Assembly: GCA_014607495.2 (NCBI GenBank)
Contig: CP053167.1
Location: forward strand, 1,240,001-1,304,000
Length of the DNA stretch: 64,000 bases
Reading direction: 5' to 3'
Origin: Carposina sasakii
Lineage: Eukaryota > Arthropoda > Insecta > Lepidoptera > Carposinidae
Shown here: positions 20,011 through 30,593 of the stretch, in pieces
How positions within the stretch are numbered: position 1 is the first letter of the stretch
Layout of the letters: each line of letters starts with the position of its first letter
Translations under genes and position numbers: made by a program
The notes under the pieces: model-generated
Told to the model about the DNA's origin: nothing
The model's input: only the letters and a program-made list of their open reading frames with translations
Databases searched by the model: none

Positions 20011-20231
20011 TAGAGGAATAAGGTGTAGACATAGAGTGCTAATGTCATACTAACGATTTCGATGCACTTAGACATTTCGGTGCCTCACAATTCCAGTCCT
20101 TGACACTTAGATTGCATTACTATACATTAGACTAATGTGTCAAGGACTGTAATTGTGGGGCACTGAAAAGTCTAATGGTGCATCGAAACTGTTAGTATGA
20201 CATTAGCACTCTATGACATCTTATTCCTCTA
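20011..20231. repeat. Large foldback, about 95-bp arms and 30-bp loop
   Basis: 20011-20106 and 20137-20231 are reverse complements at roughly 90 percent identity (for example GAGTGCTAATGTCATACTAA at 20034 and its complement near 20191). The arms stop sharply at TAGAGG and CCTCTA. No target duplication is obvious and no other copy is in the window. Probably a snapback MITE; a transcript would fold into a long hairpin. Confidence 0.75.
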
Positions 20232-20364
20232 CGACTCACTAAGGACGAGGTACATACATGCCAAACAAGATTCCTATGCCCAGTCAATCAGTAAGTAAGA
20301 CTTTTATAATATTAATGGATTGATTTTAACATTTGAACATAAAATAGGTAGGTATTTAATTTAT

Positions 20365-20470
20365 TTTGACCCGGTGGCTTAGTGGTTATAACGGCTGGCA
20401 TGGTTTGCAGCGGTCGTGGGTTCGATTCCCACTCGAGTAAAATTTTTTTTTCATTTTCTTTATTAATAAT
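20365..20470 (+). mobile_element. SINE-C, tRNA-headed
   Basis: TGGCTTAGTGG fits the pol III A box and GGTTCGATTCC the B box at normal spacing; a T run follows. The acceptor stem pairs poorly and no 7-base anticodon loop closes, so this is a SINE head rather than a tRNA gene. An antisense copy lies at 35640-35730. Confidence 0.6.
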
Positions 20471-20559
20471 TTTATAATTTAATTTTTAATAAAAGCTCTA
20501 TTGTACTATTTAAAATTCCTTAAATCCTACTTAATCTTTTAAATACTACTAGGTAGGTA

Positions 20560-20836
20560 ATAAAATTCGACAGCTTTCGTCTATGCTGCTGTGGGAGTGA
20601 AAAAAAAAGTATAATACTACAGCTGCTTCTCTTCCCGGGCATAATGTACAAGTCAGTAGAGGGACAAGAGGGTTTTGGTGTTTTGTAGGCGATGGGCTGA
20701 CCACCTGTCACTACTAACCGAACTTGTACATCTCAACTATACCCTCAAAATTAGTCAGAAGTGGCACCATGTGGTTCTACCGGCCCTTGGTGCTCTGCCT
20801 ACCCCGTAAGGGATAAAGGCGTGATTATTATGTAAG
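20560..20836 (+). repeat. Interspersed repeat, CCCCGTAAGGGATAAAGG family
   Basis: Runs from CAGCTGCTTCTCTTCCCGG (20621) through GGCGATGGGCTGACCACCTG and CTCAACTATACCCTCAAAAT to the shared end GGATAAAGGCGTGATTAT. Its first half parallels the L-repeat (CAGCTGCATCTCCTTCCG ... GGCGATGAGCTAGCAACTTG), so the two are probably related subfamilies. Confidence 0.6.
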
Positions 20837-21096
20837 AATAACACATAGGCTAGAAAGTTCACGTGACAAAGTCGCGGGCAGCTACATATATGATATTTCC
20901 TAAATCAGCTCTTTAATATACAATAGGTATATTCCATGATTCATGATTCGACCTAATAACATGCGTGACAAACACACGTAATCAGCAACTGTTTGTATGT
21001 TCATTTGTAATTAGGCTAGTTTGCCTACGCTAAATGCTATGGAATTTGCTTAACCGATGGACTAGTAACATGTGAGTGTAAATCTATTCTATACAA

Positions 21097-21310
21097 GTGG
21101 ACGCCCGCGACTCCGTCCGCGTGGACTACAGAAATAACAAAATGTCGAAATTATCCGGGATAAATACATTTTCTCGGGATAAAAAGTAGCCTCTATATGT
21201 TAAGTGGGACCTGTCACAATATATTCCTCAAAACTGCATCGAAATCGGTTCAGCCGTTTCAGAGATTAGCGTGCACAAACGCACAGACAAACACACAAAA
21301 ATTCCAAAAA
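21097..21310 (-). mobile_element. Non-autonomous Helitron, antisense
   Basis: GACGCCCGCGACTCCGTCCG at the start, AAAAAGTAGCCTCTATATG inside, and TCGGTTCAGCCGTTTCAGAG toward the far end: the standard lepidopteran Helitron layout read backwards. The 5' TC end is eroded. Confidence 0.6.
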
Positions 21311-22818
21311 TCATTCTTTTGGGTAGGTACTATTTCGTTGATAAAGGTTTCCTATAATATTTTTTCTCATATATCTTCCATGTACAGACAGCGATCCGTT
21401 ACATTTTTATTATATGTATGTATATAGATATATAGATTTAGTACAGGATTTTCAGAATATACCGATTTTTCTTTGCATTTGTTACTTGTCACTAGGTTGT
21501 TGCGTTTGTGCCCAAAAAGCGGCGGTAGCGTCACCGAACTTGTAGTAGTAATATATCCCTTGGGGTGCCTGGTGGGTCTGACAGACCCATCACTTCAAGG
21601 AATCGACAATATTTTAGAAAATTCATAACAACCGCCGCTGTGTGCCTGAGTAGCTTCGTGATATAGACTGGCGGCTAGATTGCCGCCCCTCCCGCAGTCC
21701 ACAACGCGCACGCGTTCGAGTAACACGTGTTTTATGCGAAAATTGTCACACAAATACTGAGTAGTTATTAATCAATATTCTTATTTTAGTAACCAAAGTT
21801 AATAACCTGTAAGTTGATTCATCTGTGCTTTATATTAATGTGAAGTCTGATTTTGATCTCAATTAAAAAGAGTTTAATATTGTTGATTTAAAGATAAGTG
21901 TTATTATTGTTACCTAAGAATGAGAGATTTTTTAATTGCTCAATAAAACTTTATAAAAATAATTTATCTTATTTTTTCCCCTTTTTTCATTTAGAAACAA
22001 TGTTGAATATAAATTAAAACATTTCATTTCATATTGCTTTTTACGTAATCAGGGGGCCGCATCAGCACGGGATATATACCTGTAAACTAAAATAATATTA
22101 TACATCCAATGTAATAAAATTATATGCAATCCCATCTGAATTGCAGAACGTATAGCTTAATCTTGACATTGATATTGAAAATGTTTATTGAATAGAGACA
22201 TAAAACTAATATTAGCACTTTAAAATACATCTGCTGGTAATAAAACGTTTTACTTCGAAAGCGTTGGGGCAAACGTTGGCTCCAATGTTTGGGAAATGTG
22301 ATGTCGATTTACATTGATGACAATAGATGGCGTTCATATTTTTTATACAATTATATCATGGTTTTTCGGAAGAAGAGGATAAATAGTTCATATTACGATT
22401 TATTCTATTTTCTTTACAAAATGACATCACAGAACGTAAGATTATAGTTCCATTGAATACTATAAGAACAAATAAACTTCCGGGAAACATTAGTTTTTCT
22501 ACATCAAAACTGCACGTTCACTAAAAAACTTACTAACCCTCGTCACTCACGTTTTATAGCGCACACATAACTGAGTTCAACCCAAAATGTGTATAAGTTT
22601 TTACAGCATTCCTAGTATGTACCTACATTATAAATATTAGAACACCGTATCCAAGAATATATTAACTCTCAAATTTTCTTTCCTATATATTAGGTATATA
22701 AAAGTATGCAATTGTGAAAAAAAAATTAGACACTTTTGAAACTCATGCTTGCTAAGCCGTAGCAAAACAAAGACAGTAAAAAATACGATCGACAAACAAG
22801 GTTATAGTACTTTCAAGT
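21311..22818. other. Unassigned stretch
   Basis: 21515-21640 contains AGCGGCGGT and ACCGCCGCT as an inverted pair around a small hairpin (GGTGGGTCTGACAGACCCATC-like). 22035-22070 repeats TTTACGTAATCAGG text seen near 53596. No gene seen. Confidence 0.35.
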
Positions 22819-22856
22819 TGACTATCGGCCGATTTCCTAATTGGTCAGATAGCCTA

Positions 22857-23675
22857 TCTATACTAATATTATAAAGCTGAAGAGTTTGTTTGTTTGTTTG
22901 TTTGTTTATTTGTTTGTTTGATTGAACGCGCTAATCTCCGGAACTACTGGGTCGAATTAAAAAATTCTTTTTGTGTTGGATAGTCCATTTATCGAGGAAG
23001 ACTTTAGGCTATATATCATCACAGTGCGACCAATAGGGACGAAGAATAAGAGGAAAATGTGGAAAAAACGGGGAAAATTATTCAACTTTGGAGACTTCCG
23101 TTGCGTGCGCTGCGTAAACGGTTCAAGTTATCCAAAAAATATGTATGAAAGAATAAAATGACGTAGAAATGATATGAAAGAAAAAAATTGAAGGTCTAGA
23201 CTGCCTGATGCAGAACCCTTAGCAGCCCAGCTAAACTTTGAGAGATATGAAAATACCGTCTTAGGAAAAGTTGCTCAGCATGATAAGCACTTTCTAATAA
23301 CGTAATAAAATTGAAGGTCTAGATAACCTGATGCAGAACCCTTAACAGCCCAGCTAAATTTTGAGAGATATGAAAATACCGTCTTAGGAAAAGTTATTCA
23401 ACATTTTAAAAGAATTCAATTCCCTGTTAAGTTATCTTTTGCTGTAACAATTAATAAATCACAGGGGCAAACGTTTAAACACGTTGGAATTGACTTACGT
23501 CAAGACTGCTTTTCACACGGCCAATTATATGTCGCGTTGTCAAGATCGGGTTGCGGAGAAAATCAGTATGTTCTTCTGCCACAAGAAAATAAAACAAAAA
23601 ATATAATTTACGCAGAAGTACTTTAAAATATTTTATTATGTTTGTTGACGCGGACGAAGTCGCGGGCAACAGCTA
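22857..23675 (+). mobile_element. Helitron, 819 bp, internally rearranged
   Basis: 5' end TCTATACTAATATTATAAAG followed by TTTG repeats; 3' end GCGGACGAAGTCGCGGGCAA then CAGCTA. Inserted between A (22856) and T (23676), the Helitron target rule, without duplication. It retains only the helicase C-terminus. 23188-23310 and 23311-23408 are an internal direct duplication. The final G of the usual CTAG end is missing. Confidence 0.85.
23327..23626 (+). pseudogene. Helitron helicase C-terminal remnant
   Basis: An open frame of about 99 codons whose last 75 encode the end of a PIF1-like Helitron helicase: [40 protein letters not shown], then NIIYAEVL and stop. INKSQGQT and QLYVALSR correspond to conserved late helicase motifs. 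Everything upstream of this domain (Rep domain, Walker motifs) is missing, so it cannot be functional. Confidence 0.8.
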
Positions 23676-23850
23676 TCTGAAAAATAAAGTTGTCTCTGTC
23701 TTGACCTTGATCAAGCTTTAGAGAAAGACAGCATCAAATTTATCGTTCAGATAGGCTATAGAAGTGTTGGAAAAATCGGCCCACTGAAAATGTTTGGCCA
23801 GCCAATTGGCCATCACTCGACCAACGTTTGACTGCGCGGGTACAGCCGGC

Positions 23851-24085
23851 GCAGACGCAGAGGCATTGAACTGTGTACAAGAATAAATAACTATTAACCG
23901 GAAACTAAAGATACTGGAAACGGCGTCTGGAGGTGTATTTGTTTTTATTATAGAAAACAATGGAATAGCATTACTATTGCATTACATTACAATAAGATTA
24001 TTTGTATTGTGTGTACTAGGTTAGGTACTTAGGAAGTCCAAAATTTGCAAATATTGTTCCTGTCATGCGCCCTATTAAATCTACA
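23851..24085. other. Unassigned
   Basis: Nothing recognised. Confidence 0.35.
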
Positions 24086-24192
24086 CAGGTTCTAACAAAA
24101 GGGGTTATATTAATACTTGAACGACTCTAAATCACATGTTTATTTTTTCAGGAATGTTCATACAACATACTTACCCCTTTTCTTACATCCTG
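24086..24192. mobile_element. T1 MITE, decayed and internally deleted
   Basis: CTAACAAAAGGGG at the left, AAATCACATGTTTATTTTTT in the middle and CCCCTTTTCTTACATCCTGTA at the right (in part) match T1 ends and interior. Confidence 0.6.
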
Positions 24193-25190
24193 TATAAGAT
24201 ATATATGGAGTTTTTGTTAGATATTCATATGCGTGTCGATACGAGATGTCTACGATAACATTAGTGACCCTACGACAATGCCACTGTGCGCAAAGGGCCT
24301 AAAACCTCCCAAACGACATTACTGGCCTAAATTAAATAAATAATAATAAAAATAAAAACTTACATCTATTCTAGTAACCGTGTTCATTGTATGTTAATTT
24401 TAAATTATGAAGCGCGTGAAATAAGTACAAAAGTGTGCGCTTGGGCATGTGTCCGTCGATGACGTCATTCCATTCATGATTATAAGATTTTTTTTACGTT
24501 GTTTACAAACCGTAGCATCTGTAAAAGGATCAAGTCTTATTATTTGGTTAAGTTGATAGTATGATGATGACGTATTCGGTAGGTCTTTGACACATAAATT
24601 ATTATGTGAAAAGATATGAAACGAAGAAGTTTCATTAAGTGCAAAGGAAAAAGCAATCACCATGACTCAAAAACTTTCGGTCTGCCTCTAATAGTCGACA
24701 CATGTTGACGTCACATGCAACCCAGATATTAAAAACTACATATAAAAGAAATTGCGATGAGGCAAGCTTGTGTCAACTAGTTACCTATTTTGATTAAACT
24801 TTGAAAGTAGTCCCAGACTCTTTAGATAATAGTCAAAATGGAGAACATAGTTCACTGAAGATTACAATCTCTTTCAAAAATCTATTTTAGAGCACCTATG
24901 AATTTAATGAATGTGGATGAGGCGAAAGAGATATGTTTGGAACGTACTAAATGGATATCTGTAGTCTCTGCCTACCCCTACGGGATATAGGCGTAAAGTT
25001 ATGTATGTGTTAGTATGTTAATCAATTTTTATTATTAAACCATCATTTAACTTTTGTTATTTTGTATTTTTAATAGATCTATCACACTAATTCCTTTCGG
25101 CCATAACACCTAATGTACCTTTACATACCGGCCATAAAATATGTCGTAAAAATGGCCACATGTATTTCACGTAGCGCAAAAGCTTCCAGC
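24193..25190. other. Unassigned stretch
   Basis: A scrap of the CCCC-TACGGGATA repeat lies at 24963-25010. Otherwise nothing recognised. Confidence 0.35.
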
Positions 25191-25194
25191 CACC

Positions 25195-25275
25195 GTATGT
25201 GTATGCATCACATATGATACATGTATCACATATGATACATGTATCGCGTATGATACATGTACGTACACTATTCGT
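25195..25275 (+). repeat. Short tandem repeat, CATATGATACATGTAT
   Basis: About three imperfect, partly palindromic units (GATACATGTATCACATATG-like) in a row. Confidence 0.7.
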
Positions 25276-26185
25276 AGATGAATTTGGGAGGTAGTTGGAG
25301 TTTACGAGGGTAATAAAACAAACACTCGGTAAAACATTATAGCGATAGGTAGGCATATGTGAACCTACATAGGTACTTATTGAACCTGTTATTATTCGGG
25401 TTAGTTTTATATGTATTTTAGCTACCCTACGTCTAAACTCGGATATCCTTTTACGTAATTTTTCAAGGCTACGTTTTTGTTCAAGGTAAAATTTGAAAAA
25501 TTTTCAAAACGCAATTTAAAGAACACCTATGTTAACTTCATCGCAAACAAATAAATAAATGAAACGAAGTAAACCGATCGATACCCATTATTTACCTTGT
25601 CATACTGTGCATATGTAGGTACTGAATTTCATACAGTTCTGCGCAGTCGTTTTGTAATAAAAAAATCACAGACAGACAATAATTAGATAGGTATTCTCTT
25701 ACCTGAATACAATAACATATTATTAAATTAAAAAATAAATATTTTGAAAAGGCTGTGCTATTACCTGACCATACAAAAACTCTAAAACGCGTGGAAATTA
25801 AGAAAAATGTACCAAACGGAAACCCCAATTACTGTAATTAAAAGCATTAAATGACATTGCCGGGACTCGAACTGGGTACCGCTAATTGGCGAACTCAGAC
25901 CTTGTGTTACGTAATTGCTGTTGCTTTTGAGTTTAATTTAAAAATGTTTGAAATAATTTTTATTGCTTTAATAGTTGTGAAGTAAAAATGCGATGGTAAA
26001 AGGAAGTTGGCCGATGTTGGCACATGATTGGGCCAATGAAATTAATTATTTTGCGTCGCTTGCCTGGCTTATTTTTAGAGATCTACGATTCTATTGTCTT
26101 TAGTTCCCAAAGGGTCTGTAGTCGAATTTTACATATATGTGTATGTAATTTATAATTTTCTTATATGTATTCATTCAATCGATAT
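25276..26185. other. Unassigned stretch
   Basis: 25858-25905 (CCGGGACTCGAACTGGGTAC) resembles an antisense tRNA-like B-box region. No gene seen. Confidence 0.35.
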
Positions 26186-26272
26186 TATCAATGTTTGCAC
26201 CTACCAGGATTCGAACCCAGGACCTATGGCGTAGCAGACAGGGTCACTACCAACTACACCAATCGGCCGTCA
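26186..26272 (-). mobile_element. SINE-B copy, antisense head
   Basis: The reverse strand reads GACGGCCGATTGGTGTAGTT, CGCCATAGGTCCTGG, GGTTCGAATCC (B box) and AGGTGCAAACATTGATA. tRNA-derived head of a SINE with five copies in the window. Confidence 0.7.
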
Positions 26273-26281
26273 TCATCATTA

Positions 26282-26420
26282 TGTTTATTAACACATTCGC
26301 TGCCAACAGACTTTCTAAGGGTGCCGATATCAGGTCAACGCCTAATGCGAGGACGCAAATAAGCGTCAGCGGCACCTCTAGAAAGTCAACAAGACGCAAA
26401 TACGTAGTCGCTGGCACTGA
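26282..26420. repeat. Small foldback repeat
   Basis: GACTTTCTAAGGGTGCCG (near 26309) and CGGCACCTCTAGAAAGTC (near 26369) are imperfect reverse complements. Flanking AACACATTCGCTGCCA suggests a known insect MITE type, unconfirmed. Confidence 0.5.
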
Positions 26421-26884
26421 ATTTGTACGTTTTTAAATCACTCGTGACCGAGAACCACTGGTCATTTTGTGCGAATCTTTATATCGAAAGTTTAAACTTT
26501 GAATACTTTTAACGTAGGTACCTTGTTTACACCATGCGCACAGTCGCGGGATTCCACTAGTAAATGAATAACCTCAATCTCTTTTAACAGCTAAAAGCTC
26601 TAGGTCACACGACCTTGGCATTTAGGGTACCTATTCTGGATCCACCTACGCTGGTTGTTTGCGACACATAGGTACTAGTACGCATATATGTAATTCATCC
26701 ATTACTATTTAATTAAATTGATTGCTTTTATTACCTAAGTATCGAAAAAACATTAGTAACTAGTTTTGTTTTTTGAAATATGTAACAAGAATAGGTATAG
26801 AAATATTTAATTGTATCAGGCGTCACTATTCGGAAGTTCAAATTTCCATTGAGGGGTCGCCCACCACTAATATGTAGGTAATAA

Positions 26885-27690
26885 TTTTTTTTCTATTTTA
26901 AAGAGGTAAACTTTGTTTGTTTCTTTGTTTATTTGCAGCGAATAGGCTCCGAAACTACTGGACCGATTTCAATAATTCTTTCACCGTTAGAATCCTTATT
27001 GGACCTGGATGAACATAGGCTATAAGAATTTTCCGATATTCCCACGGGAAGGCGACCAACGGGAATTCAATAATTTTTACGAAAACCGCTATACATATGA
27101 AGCTGAAATCGGGCATATACAGGGTGTTTTTTTGTGGCCACCTTTAACGAAGGGTACGTATTCTATACATGAAATAAAGTAAGTTTATGCCAAAAAAAAT
27201 GCTGGAAAAAAAAAATTTTTTTTTGAAAAATTTTAAATTCCTTGATCGTGCGAAATTTATAGTGTCTAGTGTTGATGTTAGTTTTTTTATAGACAGATAT
27301 TAATTATTTTTCGTGAAAAAATCCTGCTACGCGCGTCTATGTGCATTTATGCAGAAAAACGCAGTCTATTTACTCAACTTTGGACCCTAATATTTTGGAA
27401 ACCAGACACTTCCCAGGTATGCTTCCATGGAGAAAAATGATCGTGATGATGAGGAGATTCCGTAGTTTTCGGGAACGTTGACGACCAAAAATCACCTGTA
27501 TGTTCATTGGGGACAGCGAGGAAGGCCAGAAAACGGATTTCCTGAAATTCCCACGGGAAGGGGACAAACGGGAATTCATAATTTTTACGAAAACCGCTAT
27601 ACATATGAAGCTGAAATTGGGCATATATGTTTATTAGGAACCACGAGGAAGCACTAAGAACGGATTTCCCAAAATTCCCACGGAAAAGGG
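26885..27690 (+). mobile_element. Helitron-like DNA with an 80-bp internal repeat
   Basis: AAACTTTGTTTGTTTCTTTG near the start and ACCGATTTCAATAATTC are typical of Helitron 5' regions. An 80-bp segment with CCCACGGGAAGG and ACGAAAACCGCTATACATAT occurs at 27039-27119 and again at 27550-27627. No terminal CTAG hairpin is clear. Confidence 0.5.
27120..27498 (+). mobile_element. T2 MITE, full length
   Basis: CAGGGTGTTTTTTT to AAAATCACCTG with TA on both sides (27118-27119, 27499-27500). The adjacent internal repeat of the host Helitron gives the uninterrupted site GGGCATATATGTT near 27611. Confidence 0.8.
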
Positions 27691-27739
27691 GGATTTGCAA
27701 TACATTGGTTTTAGTTGTTAGTTGGTTCGGTAGTTAGAA

Positions 27740-27784
27740 TAATCCTGATGATGCCACGGGTGTTGGCGAAACATATGTCGATTA
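27740..27784 (+). ncRNA. Candidate hammerhead ribozyme, type I, best copy
   Basis: Stem I TAATC (27740-27744) with GATTA (27780-27784). Core CTGATGA at 27745-27751. Stem II GCC (27753-27755) with GGC (27765-27767). GAA at 27768-27770. Stem III ACA (27771-27773) with TGT (27776-27778). Cleavage after C27779 in the classic GUC context. The extra T27752 between core and stem II departs from the consensus, so activity needs testing. Confidence 0.6.
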
Positions 27785-28105
27785 ACAATTTTAATTGGTT
27801 TTCGGATTAGCAGCTATGTATTTATGGTTGCATGCTAGGTGCTTGGATCTAGCTTCTCGTTGCGACTGTAGTGTCTTGTGTTCGTGACCATGAGTCGGCA
27901 GATCCGAGGGTCTGCGGAGGGTATAGGGCCCGTTGGTGGGCGACCCCTCAATGGAAATAGGTATAGAAAATTTTCTTTTGGAATAGAGAGTTTAAAAAAT
28001 ACAAATATTTACCAAGTATTTATATTATGTACAAAAATCCACAGCACTTAGAAAGTACCTTTCTAGTACAAGTTTAGCATTCTATCATCATGACACAGTC
28101 AAGTC

Positions 28106-28225
28106 CTTGCATCTCCTTCCGTGCATGTCGTAAAAGTCAACTAAGGAACTGGAGCATTCTTTCAGGCGATAAGCTAGCAACTTGGATCTCCTGTATAGTC
28201 CTGCAGTTCTGGCTCTTGATGCCTC
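28106..28225 (-). repeat. L-repeat copy, antisense, internally deleted
   Basis: TTGCATCTCCTTCCGTGCAT, AGTCAACTAAGGAACTGG, GGCGATAAGCTAGCAACTTG, then directly GTCCTGCAGTTCTGGCTC. Confidence 0.6.
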
Positions 28226-28263
28226 ATGTGCATCATATGTGATTGTATTATTTTATATATATA

Positions 28264-28522
28264 CAGGGTGTAACAAAAAGGGTATATTAAGCGAAAAGCT
28301 ATATAAATAGCCCACTATAAAGAACCTATTCACAAAGTTTGAGACTCGAAATCACATGTTTATTTTTCTAGATAGTATGGAGAATTCTTAAACATCTCAG
28401 GAACCTTCATACAATCTTGAAAAATAAACTTGCGATTTCGGGTCTCAAATTTTGTAGATAGGTTCTTTATAGTGGGCTATTTACGTAGCTTTTCGCTTAA
28501 CATACCCTTTTGTTACACCCTG
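28264..28522. mobile_element. T1 MITE, full-length foldback, 259 bp
   Basis: CAGGGTGTAACAAAAAGGG to TTTTGTTACACCCTG, TA at 28262-28263 and 28523-28524; arms complementary as at 8145-8405. Confidence 0.8.
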
Positions 28523-29589
28523 TATAATATATATAATAAATATATTATATTTTTCTTTCAACAATTATGCTGTTAAATTTTCATTCTAAATGTTATTATT
28601 TGTTGTTTCAGGTAAATATATTGCAGTTTCACCAATTGATTCAGGTATAACTGACACCCTCAACATAGTCGCCGCAAATAACATGTTATTTCACGCGATG
28701 TGAAAGCTTTAGCTACTACTGCAAATTTCCATCAAAATCCGTTCAATAGTTTTTAGTTCAGAGTCTAAGAAATATTCAACAATAAATAAATAATGTAGGT
28801 ATACCTACTTCTTATCAAAACACTGCACCTGATGCATCCGCCCAGGTGTTATGTGCAGTCGCAAGTCGTTCTGACTTTTTAGACGTTGGTCAACTATACA
28901 CAAAACCTAGTTTATAATCCTATAGTAATTTCTCTAAGATAATACTCTAATACCTACTGTTTTAATACATGATACAAGTACAGAACCTTCGAGCTATGTA
29001 TCATAAGAGAGACCTCAAGAATAAAAGAGGAAATTTCCTATCTCATATTTTATTAAAACAAAGCCACAGAGTACTTATTATTCAGTGACTCAACAGGATA
29101 CAGCGCAAAAAGAAAATGGCGCGATTTGTTTTGTTGCTCTCATACTTTATTGCACACACAGAGCGTTAATAAATAGAGCATCTAAGTAAAACAGTAAATT
29201 AGATAAGAGAATATATTGGAATTTTTGCTGTTCTTTTCAACTTAACTCGGCTTCTAAAAGTGATATTACGAGAGATAAATTTGTTGGCATATCTCTCATA
29301 TTGGCTACAAATTATTTTGTCCTTGTATAATGAATAGCTTTGTCCTTGATTTGTGGTTGTACTCATTGCCCTTTTACAATCTACTTTGTTTGTGATTCGG
29401 TATATTCAAACACTCTGCGGCCATCACGCCGGTATTACGGAATAAAAACAAATGTTTGTGGCATACTGAAATGTAATGTAGTAAATATAGCTTCATATCA
29501 CATCACGCTTCTACTTCACCTCTACGTTTTAGGCTTTCAGTTGGAAAATTCACCAGAATTGATCGGCAGTTCTAACGTTAGGTGAGCCA
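28523..29589. other. Unassigned, with a Helitron-like scrap
   Basis: 28730-28760 (CATCAAAATCCGTTCAATAG) is a phrase common near Helitron 5' ends in antisense. Otherwise nothing recognised. Confidence 0.35.
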
Positions 29590-29592
29590 TTA

Positions 29593-29853
29593 GGGCGAGG
29601 CCACAACACTGCGATGCGGCGTCGTAATGCAAAAATCGACGATGCGTTGAAATTTCCGATACGCTGCCGTAACGTACTAATCTGCGATGCGGCGACGCGC
29701 GATCTTCCAGTTACTGTTTCCATACTACAGCAACTGAAATGATGGTTAGCGTTATTTCGTCCATATAATTTTTGCGTATCATCATCGTATCGTACAACGG
29801 TGCGACGTCGTTATGTCGATGCGACGCCGCAACGCAGTGTTGTGGCCTCGCCC
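29593..29853. mobile_element. MITE, PIF/Harbinger-like, 261 bp
   Basis: Termini GGGCGAGGCCACAACACTG and CAGTGTTGTGGCCTCGCCC are exact reverse complements; the interior is GC-rich with many CG pairs. TTA is duplicated at 29590-29592 and 29854-29856. Confidence 0.8.
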
Positions 29854-29856
29854 TTA

Positions 29857-30593
29857 CTTGTAGACCTAGGCATCCCTATTCTTTGAAATAACATTTTTAT
29901 TTTTATTTATTCGGTTAAAAGATTTTAAAACACAACGACCCACTAAACTGCTTATGTTTATTTATTTACATCATTGCGCAATGTAGTTTTTAGCATTTAC
30001 CTATAGTGATATATCACTCAAGTTAAATTACTGCTCATAATGTTTACTTATAACACTATTCTATCATACCTACCATAAATAAGGACGTAGATAGACAGAC
30101 AAAAGGCTACTCTCCGATACATCGATATTCGCCTCTTTGTTTGCCGCCTCTATTGTACCTATTAATAAAGGTACGATCGTATTAGTAATAAGCAAATTAT
30201 TTAAGGTTTTAGCGAAAATATATCGCCTTTTTGCTTCTAATATATTTGTGAGAATGTATGTACCTTTATGTTTGTTGTTGCTCTACTATATAATAATGAC
30301 AGTTTGGCGACATTCCCTCAGGCGATGAGTCAGTAACTATAGGTATACAGCTCAAGAGATCAGTTTCGTCTTGGCAGGGGCGATTTATTTCCAACCAGTG
30401 ACCAAATTCAAATTTTAATCCAGGAATTCAAATCTGAATTTCGGAGATCTAGTGCTCTAGTGCCGAGCTACGTCAAAAGTACAATTTTAATCCTACCGAA
30501 TTAAACTGAAGAGTTAAGGACGCCAACGAATTAAAATATGGAGAAAAGAAAATGGCTGCCTTTAATTTACCCGTTTCTCTGAATACAAACATA
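29857..30593. other. Unassigned stretch
   Basis: Only a fragment of L-repeat text (CCTCAGGCGATGAGTCAGTA, 30315) is recognisable. Confidence 0.35.

Larger units (their letters stand above)
22819..23850. mobile_element. M4 MITE interrupted by a Helitron
   Basis: Left part 22819-22856 (TATCGGCCGATTT ... CAGATAGCCTA) and right part 23676-23850 (TCTGAAAAATAAAGTTG ... GAGAAAGACAGCATC ... AAAATCGGCC) join into a foldback. The uninterrupted paralogue at 58017-58125 reads CAGATAGTCTATCAGAAGAATAAAG across the junction in the same order (given here in part). Confidence 0.7.
26811..27960. repeat. R-family copy split by a Helitron that itself holds a T2 MITE
   Basis: Left piece 26811-26871 (TTGTATCAGGCGTCACTATT ... 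TGAGGGGTCGCCCACCAC) is antisense to the right end GTGGGCGACCCCTCAATGG (27936-27955). The main sense copy is 27690-27960 and includes a hammerhead-like core. Helitron-like DNA fills the gap. This inverted-end layout matches 1911-2180. Confidence 0.6.

Noticed and set aside
19643..20032. 129-codon minus-strand frame
   Set aside because: Crosses a SINE-A copy and the start of a foldback; composite of repeats.
20371..20442. Possible tRNA gene
   Set aside because: A and B boxes are good but the acceptor stem mispairs and no 7-base anticodon loop forms; fits a SINE head.
25195..25275. Possible CRISPR-like array
   Set aside because: Three contiguous palindromic units without spacers in an insect genome; a tandem repeat.
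26196..26272. Possible tRNA gene on the minus strand
   Set aside because: Repeated five times in the window with the same non-tRNA body; a SINE.
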